Assembly: GCA_017416795.1 (NCBI GenBank)
Contig: JAFQBD010000018.1
Location: 1 to 64,000 of the forward strand
Origin: Bacillota bacterium
GTDB taxonomy: Bacteria > Bacillota > Clostridia > Peptostreptococcales > Anaerovoracaceae
Direction: 5' to 3'
DNA length: 64,000 nt
In this document: positions 17,490 to 26,747 of the stretch, in pieces
Layout: each line of letters begins with the position of its first letter
How positions within the stretch are numbered: the first letter of the stretch is position 1
The notes under the pieces: model-generated
Databases searched by the model: none
What the model saw: the letters and a program-made list of their open reading frames with translations, nothing else
What the model was told of the DNA's origin: nothing
Position numbers and translations under genes: made by a program

Positions 17490-19394
17490 ATGATGAAAAA
17501 GATAATGAAAGCAATAGCAGTCATAGCTATTTTTGTCGTGACAGGTTCAGCACCTGTAACTTTGGCGTATGCAGATAAGGCCGATACTGATACAGTATCG
17601 GTCATTTTTACGCATGACATGCATTCACATCTCGATGAATTTGCTAAGCTTAAGACTGCTATGGATGATGTTAAAGACGAGTATCCGGACAGTTTCGTAT
17701 TGGATGCGGGAGACTTCGCCATGGGGACTCCTTACCAGGTGACATTCTCGCAGCAGGCGTCTGAACTTAAGATGATGGACTATCTTGGATTTGAAGCGAC
17801 TACGCTGGGAAATCATGAGTTCGACTACAGAGCGCTAGGTTTAGCAGGTATGTTCGATGCTGCCAAGGGACTTGATGTCCAGATGGTAATGGCTAATATA
17901 GATTGGGATGCTACGCTGGCAGATGAAGAACTGGCGTCCGATGCAGCGGTACTGAAAGAATCATACGATGCTTACGGAGTCAAAGAATATACGATCATAG
18001 AACATGCAGGCATAAGAGCCGCCATGTTCGGACTGATGGGAGAAAATGCTGTAGACTATGCTCCTGAGAGCGGGCTCTTGTTCAAGGATGCCAAAGAAGC
18101 TGCAGCAGAAACAGTTGAGAAAATAAAAACTGAGGAAGATGTGGATATGATAATCTGCCTGTCTCACTGCGGTACTATCGAGAATGAAGACGATGTGATG
18201 GAAGAGACAGAAGATTATCTGCTGGCAGAAGCAGTCCCTGAGATCGATCTGATCATAAGCGGACATACTCACACTGTCCTTGAAGAAGCAGTTCAGGTAG
18301 GTGATACATATATCGTTTCATGCGGAGCATACAATGCATACATGGGACATGCCGTGATGGAACCTAAGGCAGACGATTCGGGCGGATATATGCTCAGCTC
18401 ATATAAGCTGATACCACTCGATGAAACCGTAGCTGATGATGCGGCGGTGAAAGAAGAATTAGTAAAATACAGAGAACTGGCAGATGAAGAATACTTCAGT
18501 GAGTACGGATTCAGCTGGGAGCAGGTCATCGCCGAAAACGATATCGAGTTCACACCTTCTGATGAGCTGGGACTTGTTCAGGGTGAAGAGCCTCTGGGAA
18601 ATCTGATAACAGATTCATACAAGTACGCATTGGAGCAGATAGGTGAAGAAGCCGACATCACAGTAGTTCCACTAGGAGTCATCAGAGGAAGCTTTGACAA
18701 AGGCGAAATAACAGTAGCCGATGCGTTCAATGTCAGCTCCCTCGGATATGGTAAGGACGGACTTTCCGGATATCCGCTCGTGAAAGCATACCTTACAGGC
18801 AAGGAACTTAAGGCTGTGGCTGAAGTAGATGCTAGCGTATCCTTGCTCATGAATGTTGCAAGACTTTATTCCAACGGTCTGGAATATTCATATAATCCTA
18901 ACCGTCTCATAATGAACCGTGCAGTAGACGTGAAAATAGGAAACAGCGATGCCTTCGGTGATGCAGAAGGAGAAGCTGTGTCGGTAGAAGACGATAAGCT
19001 GTACAGCGTAGTAGCTGACCTTTACTCATGTCAGATGCTGGGTACAGTCAAAGATCAGTCATTCGGCCTTCTCAAGATAGAGCCGAAGGACGAAAATGGT
19101 GATCTCATAACAGATTACGAAGATCACATAATTTATGACGGAGATAAAGAACTGAAGGCTTGGTATGCCTTAGCTTCATACATAGATTCATTCGAAGATG
19201 ATAAGGTGCCTGAGTATTACGGACAGACTCACGGCAGGAAAACAGAGATAGACAGCAAGAGCCCGGGAGAACTTTTGAAGCAGCCTAACAAGATAGCATT
19301 TATCGTTGCAGCTGTTGTTATCGTTCTCGTATTGCTGATCGTTGCTATCGTAGCTCTGATAAGAAGACACAGAAGAAAGAAAAGGACTAGATAA
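17490..19394 (+). CDS. membrane-anchored 5'-nucleotidase / metallophosphoesterase family protein
   Basis: 634 residues. A signal peptide is visible at the N-terminus (to about residue 25, ending near VTLAYA). The metallophosphoesterase domain includes FTHDMHSHLDE near residue 42, DAGDFAMGTPY, TTLGNHEFDY near 100, CLSHCG and SGHTHTVLEE near 255. The 5'-nucleotidase C-terminal domain spans about 345-560 and starts with LGNLITDSYKYALEQ. At the end are a membrane helix (about 606-626) and a basic tail (RRHRRKKRTR), so it stays attached to the membrane with its active site outside. Likely role: hydrolysis of external nucleotides or related phosphoesters. GAGGTG precedes the start; ATG 17493 is an alternative. 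Confidence 0.88.
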   Translation: MMKKIMKAIAVIAIFVVTGSAPVTLAYADKADTDTVSVIFTHDMHSHLDEFAKLKTAMDDVKDEYPDSFVLDAGDFAMGTPYQVTFSQQASELKMMDYLGFEATTLGNHEFDYRALGLAGMFDAAKGLDVQMVMANIDWDATLADEELASDAAVLKESYDAYGVKEYTIIEHAGIRAAMFGLMGENAVDYAPESGLLFKDAKEAAAETVEKIKTEEDVDMIICLSHCGTIENEDDVMEETEDYLLAEAVPEIDLIISGHTHTVLEEAVQVGDTYIVSCGAYNAYMGHAVMEPKADDSGGYMLSSYKLIPLDETVADDAAVKEELVKYRELADEEYFSEYGFSWEQVIAENDIEFTPSDELGLVQGEEPLGNLITDSYKYALEQIGEEADITVVPLGVIRGSFDKGEITVADAFNVSSLGYGKDGLSGYPLVKAYLTGKELKAVAEVDASVSLLMNVARLYSNGLEYSYNPNRLIMNRAVDVKIGNSDAFGDAEGEAVSVEDDKLYSVVADLYSCQMLGTVKDQSFGLLKIEPKDENGDLITDYEDHIIYDGDKELKAWYALASYIDSFEDDKVPEYYGQTHGRKTEIDSKSPGELLKQPNKIAFIVAAVVIVLVLLIVAIVALIRRHRRKKRTR

Positions 19395-19399
19395 CAAAA

Positions 19400-20785
19400 A
19401 TGGTTTTTAGTAGTGCTATATTTTTATTCAGCTTTTTACCTATACTGCTGCTGGCATACTTCATAGTTCCCGCGAAAGCCAAGAACTATGTGCTGCTGGC
19501 ATTCAGTATGGTTTTCTATGCCTTCGGAGGACCTAAGTATTTGGTGGTCCTTCTCTTCGTAGTGCTTGTAGACTACATAGGTGCTCGGCTTATAGAGAAA
19601 AAGAGAGATAGCGCCAAGAAGATACTTACAGCTGTGATAGCAGTCAATCTGGCAACTCTTGTATTTTATAAATACACCATGTTTTTCCTGGAAAACCTCA
19701 GTGTGCTCTTCCAGGCAGATCTGGAATTTTTCGAAGTCATAATGCCGATAGGTATCAGCTTCTACACGTTCCAGTCCATGAGCTATGTTATAGACGTATA
19801 CCGCAGAGAAGTGGCAGTACAGAAGAATTACCTGCTTCTGCTGCTTTACGTATCGCTCTTCCCACAGCTGGTGGCAGGACCGATAGTAAGATATCAGACT
19901 ATCGAACATGAGATAAATAACAGAAAATCTTCAATCAACGATGTATGCTATGGAGTAGAAAGATTCATTCTCGGATTTGCCAAGAAGATCATTATCGCCA
20001 ATCAGATGGGGATGCTGGCTGATATCGTATTTGACGGCGGCACGGAATACACCCCTGTAGCCTGGCTCGGAGCCATCGCGTATATGTTCCAGATATACTT
20101 TGACTTCTCGGCATATTCAGACATGGCCATAGGTCTGGGCAGGATATTCGGGTTCCATTTCCTCGAAAACTTCAACTTCCCATACGTGTCAAAGAGCATC
20201 AAGGAATTCTGGTCAAGATGGCATATATCACTGTCTACATGGTTCAGAGATTATGTATATATCCCGCTGGGAGGCAATCGCTGCAGTGCCGGAAGACACT
20301 TCTTCAACATGGCAGTAGTTTGGGCGCTGACAGGATTCTGGCACGGTGCCGAGTGGACTTTCCTATTCTGGGGACTTTACTACTTCGTATTTCTGGCTAT
20401 CGAGAAGTTCATCATCAAGGATAAGCTGGATAAGATCCCGACTGTCCTCAGACATATCGGAACACTGCTCATCGTTCTCATAGGCTGGGTGCTGTTCAGA
20501 GCAGAAGACATGGGAACATTCACCAACATGGTGGGAACTATGTTCTCATTCAACTTCGATGCAGTAGGCATGGCAGAAGCCAGACTGTATATCGAAACTT
20601 ATTTCGTATATTTTATCGGTGCCATCATATTCTCAACACCGATCTATTATAAAATATGTGGCAGATTCGAAAACAGCAAGGTATTTGCAGTCATCAAGTA
20701 CGGTGGACTGCTTGTTCTCATGCTGGTTTCAGTCATGTTCCTGGCACATTCAAGTTACAACCCGTTCATATACTTCAGATTTTAG
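19400..20785 (+). CDS. MBOAT family O-acyltransferase (AlgI/DltB/PatA-like)
   Basis: 461 residues with many membrane helices. It has the MBOAT core: WSRWHISLSTWFRDYVYIPL near 275, followed by LTGFWHGAEWTF with the conserved histidine near 314. Members move acyl groups, often acetyl, across the membrane to surface polymers such as alginate, peptidoglycan or teichoic acid. It starts 5 nt after the nucleotidase gene and is followed after 9 nt by a DHHW protein, the usual partner that transfers the acyl group outside. Acetylation of a wall polymer is the best guess. Confidence 0.9.
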   Translation: MVFSSAIFLFSFLPILLLAYFIVPAKAKNYVLLAFSMVFYAFGGPKYLVVLLFVVLVDYIGARLIEKKRDSAKKILTAVIAVNLATLVFYKYTMFFLENLSVLFQADLEFFEVIMPIGISFYTFQSMSYVIDVYRREVAVQKNYLLLLLYVSLFPQLVAGPIVRYQTIEHEINNRKSSINDVCYGVERFILGFAKKIIIANQMGMLADIVFDGGTEYTPVAWLGAIAYMFQIYFDFSAYSDMAIGLGRIFGFHFLENFNFPYVSKSIKEFWSRWHISLSTWFRDYVYIPLGGNRCSAGRHFFNMAVVWALTGFWHGAEWTFLFWGLYYFVFLAIEKFIIKDKLDKIPTVLRHIGTLLIVLIGWVLFRAEDMGTFTNMVGTMFSFNFDAVGMAEARLYIETYFVYFIGAIIFSTPIYYKICGRFENSKVFAVIKYGGLLVLMLVSVMFLAHSSYNPFIYFRF

Positions 20786-20794
20786 GAGAATATG

Positions 20795-21925
20795 ATGAAA
20801 TACATCAAGATCAGTTTTATTGCTATATTCATATGTGTCATTTCGGCATTCTTCATATTGACCATAGATAATCATAAGGAAGTCAGTGAGCTGGAAAAGC
20901 GCACGCTTCAGACTTTCCCTGAGTTCAGCATAGAGAAGCTGGCAAGTGAAGAATACTACAACGATCTGACTGCTGCCTTTTCCGATCAGCTGGAATTCAG
21001 AGATATACTGGTAAAAGGATATTATATCTTCCAGTTCCAGAGGTATAACGGAGACGTGGTCATCGGTGAAAATGACGAGCTATATGCGGCATATCAGAGA
21101 GTGGATGAAGATTATTACGAAGACCTGAGGACTAATGCCGGGTATGCCAACGAAGTGGCAGCCGAAGTAATAGATGCAGGTGCGGACTTTACATTCCTCT
21201 CCATCCCAAGAAAAGATGCCATAGAGACTGAGAACCTTCCTGACAGCTATATCAGCAGCGAAGAGTCTTACCTGAAGGCTGTCGATATACTGGATGAAGT
21301 CTTAAGTGACGATATCCGGTTCATAGATGCCTATGATGTTTTCAAGGCTAATGACGATGTGAGAGCGTATTATACAACAGACCATCATATCACACCTAGA
21401 GCAGCATTTATGCTGTACCATGAAGTGCTCAAAGCATGCGGCATGCCGGATTATCCGGTTGAGGAACATTATGACGTGGAGAAGACTATCATCAACGGTT
21501 CATTCAATAACCAGATAGGACAGAGCGTCAAATCTAAGCCTGAAGAGCTTTCCATGGTGCCTCATGAAGAGACAGCTTATGAAAGATCCGAAGACGGCGA
21601 AAAGAGCGATCTGGCGGTATTCCGGAGCAGGAATACTTACGAAGACAGCTATATGGAAGGTGACCATGCATATACAGTGATCGATACGGGCCGCGATCAT
21701 TTGCCTAATATCATGTATGTGGGATCCTCCTTTACGAATATCATGGAAGCTGTGACTATAAGGGATTTCAACCTTATGGTATCTATAGACTACAGACATA
21801 ATGAAACAGGGACAAGCATTGCAGAATACGTGAAGAAGCATGATATAGATCACGTGATATTTATACCGTCCCAGTCAAACGATGCGTTCAGCAAGATAAT
21901 GATGAAGAAGCATTTAGGAAGGTAA
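20795..21925 (+). CDS. DHHW / AlgJ-like protein, partner of the MBOAT acyltransferase
   Basis: 376 residues with one N-terminal membrane helix (about 5-25) and an extracellular domain. The motif YYTTDHHITPRAAF near residue 200 is the DHHW signature with Ile in place of Trp. The middle part (QFQRYNGDVVIGENDELY) and the last part (YVGSSFTNIMEA) are typical of SGNH-like AlgJ/AlgX relatives, where a serine in the C-terminal GxS segment attacks the acyl donor. ATG 20795 is chosen because AGGAG is 6 nt away; ATG 20792 is only 3 nt away. Together with the MBOAT gene it forms a polymer O-acylation unit. Confidence 0.82.
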   Translation: MKYIKISFIAIFICVISAFFILTIDNHKEVSELEKRTLQTFPEFSIEKLASEEYYNDLTAAFSDQLEFRDILVKGYYIFQFQRYNGDVVIGENDELYAAYQRVDEDYYEDLRTNAGYANEVAAEVIDAGADFTFLSIPRKDAIETENLPDSYISSEESYLKAVDILDEVLSDDIRFIDAYDVFKANDDVRAYYTTDHHITPRAAFMLYHEVLKACGMPDYPVEEHYDVEKTIINGSFNNQIGQSVKSKPEELSMVPHEETAYERSEDGEKSDLAVFRSRNTYEDSYMEGDHAYTVIDTGRDHLPNIMYVGSSFTNIMEAVTIRDFNLMVSIDYRHNETGTSIAEYVKKHDIDHVIFIPSQSNDAFSKIMMKKHLGR

Positions 21926-21926
21926 G

Positions 21927-23438
21927 ATGGAAAACAATAACGAGAAGAAACAAGAAGTCTCAAAGACGAAAAAGAAAGAAAAGAAGCCTAAAAATAGATT
22001 TTCTGTCGGCATAGGAAGTATCATCGTCATGTTGATCACTCTGGCTGTCGAAGCATTATTTACCGTAATGCTTATGACTCTGAACATCCTGCCGTTCATG
22101 TATTTAGCTATCTTGATAACTGTGTTGGTGTTGATAGATCTGGGCCTCTTCTTCATGGTCAGAAAGAGCAGGAAGGGAAGCAGCAAGAGGCTGGCAGCGA
22201 CTATCATCATGGTGCTCGTTGCTATCGTGATGATCATGGGCTGCTTCTACATGCTCAACACTTTCGATACGTTCAAGAAGATAAGCAGTGATGGCAGACA
22301 GCTGGAAAAATTCCACGTAGTTGTGCTTGTAGACAGCAAATATGAAGCTATCGAGGATATCGAAGGGCAGGAAGTATATGCGCTGGATACACAGTCAAAG
22401 ACATATGCCGAGGCTAAAGAGAGACTTCTTACAAAGGTCGAAGTGAAATATATGACAGCGGCCAATGTTACAGCTGCAGGACATCAGCTTATAGATAAAG
22501 ACGGTAAAACTCACGATGAGATAATCCTTGTGAGTGACAGTAACTATGAAATGCTGTGTGAAAATAATAAGGGATTCAGGAAAAATACCAAGTTCCTGTA
22601 CACGATTTCAGTTGCTTCAAAAACCAACGATTTCGCTAAGAGGATAGATGTTACAGAAGACCCGTTCAACATATATATTTCCGGCGTTGACACGAGAGGC
22701 AGCATCGAAGATGTCTGCAGAAGTGATGTCAATATGATCGTGACAGTAAATCCTGAAACAAGACAGGTTCTGCTGACATCGATGCCTAGAGACTCATACG
22801 TGGAATTGGCATCTGTCGGTATGATGGACAAGCTGACCCATACAGGTATCTACGGCATAGAAGAGACTATCGCGACTGTAGAAAACTGGCTTGATGTAGA
22901 GATAAACTATTACTATCGTGTCAACTTCAAGATGCTTGTAGATCTGATAGATGCTTTAGGCGGAGTTACGGTCGATATACCTAAGGGCTTCGAGTCGACA
23001 TACTGGGATTACAGCTTCAAGGCCGGAGAAAATCAGCTCGATGGTAAGGCTGCGCTGGCATTCGTGCGTGAGAGAAAGACATTTGAAGACGAAGACGAAG
23101 AACGAATCAAGAATCAACAGAGAGTGATGAAAGCCATCCTCAAGAAGGCTACCAACAGCAAGGTGATACTGACTAACTATACAGACCTTCTCAATGCTGT
23201 CGAAGGAAGCATGCAGACAAATATGTCTAATAAGGACATAACAGCGATAGTGAAGATGCAGCTTAAGGATATGGATACAGGATGGACCATCAAGTCCATA
23301 GCTGTAGATGGTAAGGATGCAGAGCTGGGCACATACAGTATGGGACCGGGAAAACCGCTGTTCGTATCGGTGCCTAAGGAAAAATCAGTAGAAGAAGTAA
23401 AGAAAAGGATACATGAAGTCATGTATCCGGTGGAATAG
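21927..23438 (+). CDS. LCP family transferase, three membrane helices (first of a tandem pair)
   Basis: 503 residues. A lysine-rich N-terminus (residues 1-28) is followed by helices at about 30-52, 55-75 and 93-112. An extracellular linker domain (115-240) with repeated YEAIEDIEGQEVYAL-like sequence precedes the LCP domain (about 250-430), which contains IYISGVDTRGSI, TSMPRDSYVEL, ALGGVTVDIP and AFVRERKTFEDED. The start is 1 nt after the DHHW gene. The last 11 codons also encode, on the other strand, a hairpin that looks like the terminator of the tRNA-Arg gene. It probably links a glycopolymer to peptidoglycan. Confidence 0.9.
   Translation: MENNNEKKQEVSKTKKKEKKPKNRFSVGIGSIIVMLITLAVEALFTVMLMTLNILPFMYLAILITVLVLIDLGLFFMVRKSRKGSSKRLAATIIMVLVAIVMIMGCFYMLNTFDTFKKISSDGRQLEKFHVVVLVDSKYEAIEDIEGQEVYALDTQSKTYAEAKERLLTKVEVKYMTAANVTAAGHQLIDKDGKTHDEIILVSDSNYEMLCENNKGFRKNTKFLYTISVASKTNDFAKRIDVTEDPFNIYISGVDTRGSIEDVCRSDVNMIVTVNPETRQVLLTSMPRDSYVELASVGMMDKLTHTGIYGIEETIATVENWLDVEINYYYRVNFKMLVDLIDALGGVTVDIPKGFESTYWDYSFKAGENQLDGKAALAFVRERKTFEDEDEERIKNQQRVMKAILKKATNSKVILTNYTDLLNAVEGSMQTNMSNKDITAIVKMQLKDMDTGWTIKSIAVDGKDAELGTYSMGPGKPLFVSVPKEKSVEEVKKRIHEVMYPVE
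23407..23428 (-). terminator. terminator of tRNA-Arg, inside the coding end of the LCP gene
   Basis: GGATACATGA (23407-23416) and TCATGTATCC (23419-23428) are perfectly complementary. Read on the - strand, the hairpin is followed by TTTTCTTTACTT. It lies about 10 nt beyond the 3' end of the tRNA. Confidence 0.6.
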
Positions 23439-23514
23439 TGGCACGCCGTGAGGGACTCGAACCCCCAACCGACAGATTCGAAGTCTGCGACTCTATCCAT
23501 TGAGCTAACGGCGC
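23439..23514 (-). tRNA. tRNA-Arg (anticodon TCG), 3' CCA encoded
   Basis: Read on the - strand from 23514: acceptor GCGCCGT pairs with ACGGCGT (one G-T pair at the end), D arm GCTC/GAGT, anticodon stem GCAGA/TCTGT with loop CTTCGAA, giving anticodon TCG, which decodes CGA. The T arm is GGGGG/CCCTC with loop TTCGAGT. Discriminator G and CCA follow. All arms fold in the standard cloverleaf. The gene abuts the stop codon of the upstream LCP gene and lies antisense to the LCP operon. Confidence 0.95.
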
Positions 23515-23540
23515 ATATATTCAGTTGGAACAACAGTGAT

Positions 23541-23569
23541 ATTATAGATTATTTTTGTAGATTAAGCAA
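23541..23569 (-). promoter_or_regulatory. promoter of tRNA-Arg
   Basis: On the - strand: TTGCTT (23569-23564), 17-nt spacer, TATAAT (23546-23541). The expected RNA start is about 20 nt before the tRNA. The -35 box ends one base before the ATG of the next LCP gene on the + strand. Confidence 0.7.
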
Positions 23570-23570
23570 T

Positions 23571-25106
23571 ATGAGTAGAAACAAGAAAAAGAAAAAAGAA
23601 AAATTCAATGTGCTGCCCAAGTCCACGGGACTTTCGCTGGTAGTGATAATACTGCTTATGGTAGAAGCGTTTTTCGTACTTCTCATGAGCGTGCTGGATA
23701 TCCTTCCGGCTAAATATGCCATAATAGTTCTGGCAGTATTGTTCCTTATGGACTTCCTGGTGTTCAAGCTGATGAAGACACCTAAGAGGGTGACTAATAA
23801 GAGGCTTGTAGGTGCCATCATAGGTGTAGCGATGCTGAATATCCTGGTGATTGGCTGTAATTATCTTTTCAATACTTATGATACTTTCCAGAAGATAAGT
23901 GAGTATAAAGCTCAGTGGGAAGATTATTATGTAGTTGCAGATGCAGACAGCGCTTATCAGAAGGCAGAAGATATAAAAGGCAAGACTGTATATGTGGTCA
24001 AGGCTGAGTCAAAAATGTATAACGAAGCTAAAGAAAGGCTCGTCACTAAAGCAGATGTAGAGTACTCAGACGTGGCAGATGCTGCGACTCTATGCGAAAA
24101 GCTTACAGACAAGAATGAATCGTCTAATACCGATGTGATTTTCTTGAGCAGAACAAACTTTGAACTTTACTGTGAAAACCACGAAAACTATGAGGCGGGA
24201 ACCAGGATCATCGATACGATAACCGTAGAAGTCAAGACTGACGATTTCGCTGACAGGATCAATGTTACTGAAGACCCGTTCATAATGTACATAACAGGTA
24301 ATGACCAGTACGGTAAACTGGAAGGCGTATCGAGAAGTGACGTCAATATGGTAATGGCGGTACATCCCGTCAACAGAGAGATACTGCTTGTTTCTATCCC
24401 TAGAGACTCATATGTGATGCTCCATTCATACGGGGCTTACGATAAGCTTACACATGCAGGTATTTACGGTGTTGATGAGACGGTCGCTACTGTGGAAGAC
24501 TGGCTGGACATCGATATCAACTACTATTTCAGAGTCAACTTCAGTATGCTCGTCAGGATCGTAGATGCTGTAGGCGGTGTAACTGTAGATGTACCTAAGG
24601 CGTTCTCATCCACATACTGGGACTACAGTTACAAAGAAGGTGAAAACCATCTGAAGGGAAAAGCAGCGCTGGCCTTCGTTCGTGAACGTAAGAACTTAGA
24701 AGGCATGGACATGGAAAGAGGTAAAAATCAGCAGAGACTGCTTTCTGCATTGCTCAAGAAAGTAACTCAGAGTGAAGTTATATTAACAAAGTATACTAAG
24801 ATACTTGACTCTGTAGAAGGCTATATGCAGACAAATATGTCAAACAAGGATATCTCGGCCCTCGTAAAGATGCAGATCAACGATATGAGAGGCTGGAACA
24901 TCAAGTCGATTTCCATAGACGGCGGTACAGGGATGCAGACTACTTACAGCATGGGAAGCACTAAGTTGAGTACGGTGATTCCTTATGAAGATTCTGTCAA
25001 CGAAGCTAAGGACGCTATACATGCAGTTCTGTACCCTGCAGAGAACGATAAGGCGGCAGAAGATGCTAAGCAGGAGATAGACGAAGAAGCTGTTGAGCTG
25101 CCGTAA
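23571..25106 (+). CDS. LCP family transferase, three membrane helices (second of the tandem pair)
   Basis: 511 residues, clearly a paralogue of the gene at 21927: same Lys-rich start, three helices (about 20-42, 45-65, 82-100), same linker and same LCP domain with YITGNDQYGKL, VSIPRDSYVML, AVGGVTVDVP and AFVRERKNLEG. The C-terminal tail is acidic and extra. The ATG at 23571 is chosen because the frame upstream runs into the tRNA gene. No ribosome site is visible before this ATG, so translation may be weak or depend on the long transcript. The role should be the same as for its twin, perhaps with another polymer or acceptor. Confidence 0.88.
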   Translation: MSRNKKKKKEKFNVLPKSTGLSLVVIILLMVEAFFVLLMSVLDILPAKYAIIVLAVLFLMDFLVFKLMKTPKRVTNKRLVGAIIGVAMLNILVIGCNYLFNTYDTFQKISEYKAQWEDYYVVADADSAYQKAEDIKGKTVYVVKAESKMYNEAKERLVTKADVEYSDVADAATLCEKLTDKNESSNTDVIFLSRTNFELYCENHENYEAGTRIIDTITVEVKTDDFADRINVTEDPFIMYITGNDQYGKLEGVSRSDVNMVMAVHPVNREILLVSIPRDSYVMLHSYGAYDKLTHAGIYGVDETVATVEDWLDIDINYYFRVNFSMLVRIVDAVGGVTVDVPKAFSSTYWDYSYKEGENHLKGKAALAFVRERKNLEGMDMERGKNQQRLLSALLKKVTQSEVILTKYTKILDSVEGYMQTNMSNKDISALVKMQINDMRGWNIKSISIDGGTGMQTTYSMGSTKLSTVIPYEDSVNEAKDAIHAVLYPAENDKAAEDAKQEIDEEAVELP

Positions 25107-25135
25107 CGACAAGCATGCATAATGGCAATAATAGC

Positions 25136-25164
25136 TTGGAAAACAGGCGGTATTAGTGTAAAAT
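25136..25164 (+). promoter_or_regulatory. promoter of the polymer export operon
   Basis: TTGGAA (25136-25141), 17-nt spacer, TAAAAT (25159-25164). It lies 40 nt before the GTG start at 25204 and probably drives the genes from there to at least 33885. Confidence 0.6.
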
Positions 25165-25203
25165 ATAATATGTATGAGTATTTTTAAATAAAGAGGCAGA
25201 AAC

Positions 25204-26010
25204 GTGAAGACACTTATAGAAATTATAAAAGAACATATAACGTATAGAAAACAAATAGGTAAACTGGCATTAGCCAATCTGGTCAAAACATACAGAGGAT
25301 CAGCTCTTGGATGGGCATGGGCCTTTGTTAGACCGGTAGTGACCATATTCGTATTTTGGTTTGCTTTCAGTTTTGGATTGAGAGCAGGTGGAGATGTAGA
25401 CGGATTCCCATTTTTCTTGTGGCTGATAGCCGGATTCATCCCATGGTTCTATATGAGTGAAATGATATCAGGTGGTGCGGGCTGTATAAGATCCAATAAA
25501 TTCATGGTAACTAAGATGAAGTTTCCGATTTCCATCATACCTACTTTCGTGAGTTTATCTAAATTCTCGGTGCATCTCATTCTTATGGTAGTTATGATAG
25601 GTATATTTATCGTATTTGGATACTTCCCTGATGTATATTATCTGCAGCTGCCTATATATATGCTTATGATGCTGATGTTTTTCACGGTATGGGGACTTTT
25701 CGCCGGAATGTTATCAGCAATAAGTAAAGACTTCCTGAATTTGGTCAAGTCAGTCAGACAGGCTATATTCTGGTTGTCGGGTATCATATACAATGTGCAG
25801 AATATCGATATCCCATGGATCAGAGCTATCTTGAGCTATAATCCTGTTACCATAGTTGCCACCGGATACAGACACTGCTTTATAGATAAGACTTGGTTTT
25901 TTGAAGATCTGGGCAGTATAAGGAACTTCTTTATCGTATATATAATTATGATAATAGGAGCAATATGGGCATATAAGAGACTTTATAAAGATATACCGGA
26001 TGTTATGTAG
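25204..26010 (+). CDS. ABC-2 type polymer exporter, permease subunit (TagG-like)
   Basis: 268 residues starting with GTG, preceded by a GAGG ribosome site. Six membrane helices are likely. The N-terminal amphipathic part is followed by YRGSALGWAWAFVRPVVTI, which matches the conserved Y(R/K)xSxLGxxWxxLxP segment of teichoic-acid and O-antigen exporters. Together with the next gene it forms a TagGH/Wzm-Wzt type transporter that moves an undecaprenyl-linked polymer out of the cell. Its position before a TagB/TagF-like enzyme supports a teichoic-acid-like cargo. Confidence 0.9.
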   Translation: MKTLIEIIKEHITYRKQIGKLALANLVKTYRGSALGWAWAFVRPVVTIFVFWFAFSFGLRAGGDVDGFPFFLWLIAGFIPWFYMSEMISGGAGCIRSNKFMVTKMKFPISIIPTFVSLSKFSVHLILMVVMIGIFIVFGYFPDVYYLQLPIYMLMMLMFFTVWGLFAGMLSAISKDFLNLVKSVRQAIFWLSGIIYNVQNIDIPWIRAILSYNPVTIVATGYRHCFIDKTWFFEDLGSIRNFFIVYIIMIIGAIWAYKRLYKDIPDVM

Positions 26011-26021
26011 GAAGGAAAATC

Positions 26022-26747
26022 ATGAGTCAACCAGCTATAATATTTAACAACGTAACAAAAGCATATAAACTCTATCGCAATGACAGAGCAAGGTTCCTCA
26101 GCCTGTTTTCACGAAAAGTAAGATATAAGGAAAACAAAGTAATAAACGGCATTTCCTTTACTATCAACGAGGGGGAAGGCGTAGCCTTCTTCGGCAGAAA
26201 TGGGGCAGGTAAATCTACTATCTTGAAGATGATAACAGAAGTAAGCTGGCCTACAAGCGGAGAAATAACCGTTAACGGCAGAGTCAGCGCACTTCTTGAA
26301 CTTACTGCAGGATTCAACCCTGAATTCACAGGAAGAGAGAATATCTACCTCAAGTGCAATATCATGGGCATGAGCGATGAAGAAGTCAAGAAGGTTGAAC
26401 AGGAAATGATCGATTTCGCCAATCTGGGAGATTATATCGATCAGCCTGTCAGAACTTATTCCAGCGGTATGAAAGCAAGACTGGGGTTTGCCATAAACAT
26501 CAATATCGAGCCTGAAATACTGATCGTCGATGAAGCTCTCAGTGTAGGAGATAAAGCGTTTAGAATCAAGTGCAGACGAAAGATCAGAGAAATCAGAAGA
26601 AGAGGGGACGTTACATTTTTATTCGTAACTCACGCAGCTAATTTCGCTAAGGAATTCTGTGAAAGAGGTATAGTCCTTGAAAAAGGCAAAATCAAGTTTG
26701 ATGGTCCGATAGAAGAAGCTATCGCTATGTATGAGAAAATGGTATGA
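26022..26747 (+). CDS. ABC polymer exporter, ATPase subunit (TagH/Wzt-like, without C-terminal extension)
   Basis: 241 residues. Walker A FFGRNGAGKSTI is near residue 55, the Q-loop region around LLELTAGFNPEF is typical of TagH/Wzt proteins, the signature TYSSGMKARLGF lies near 146, and Walker B EILIVDEALSVGD near 165 with an H-loop VTHAA near 205. TagH and many Wzt proteins carry an extra C-terminal carbohydrate-binding or SH3-like domain; it is absent here, so cargo recognition must lie elsewhere. Energises the permease encoded 11 nt upstream and overlaps the following polymerase gene by 4 nt. Confidence 0.92.
   Translation: MSQPAIIFNNVTKAYKLYRNDRARFLSLFSRKVRYKENKVINGISFTINEGEGVAFFGRNGAGKSTILKMITEVSWPTSGEITVNGRVSALLELTAGFNPEFTGRENIYLKCNIMGMSDEEVKKVEQEMIDFANLGDYIDQPVRTYSSGMKARLGFAININIEPEILIVDEALSVGDKAFRIKCRRKIREIRRRGDVTFLFVTHAANFAKEFCERGIVLEKGKIKFDGPIEEAIAMYEKMV

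Noticed and set aside
23448-23570. N-terminal extension of the second tandem LCP protein
   Set aside because: The open frame runs through the tRNA-Arg gene on the other strand; the protein similarity to its twin begins only after ATG 23571.
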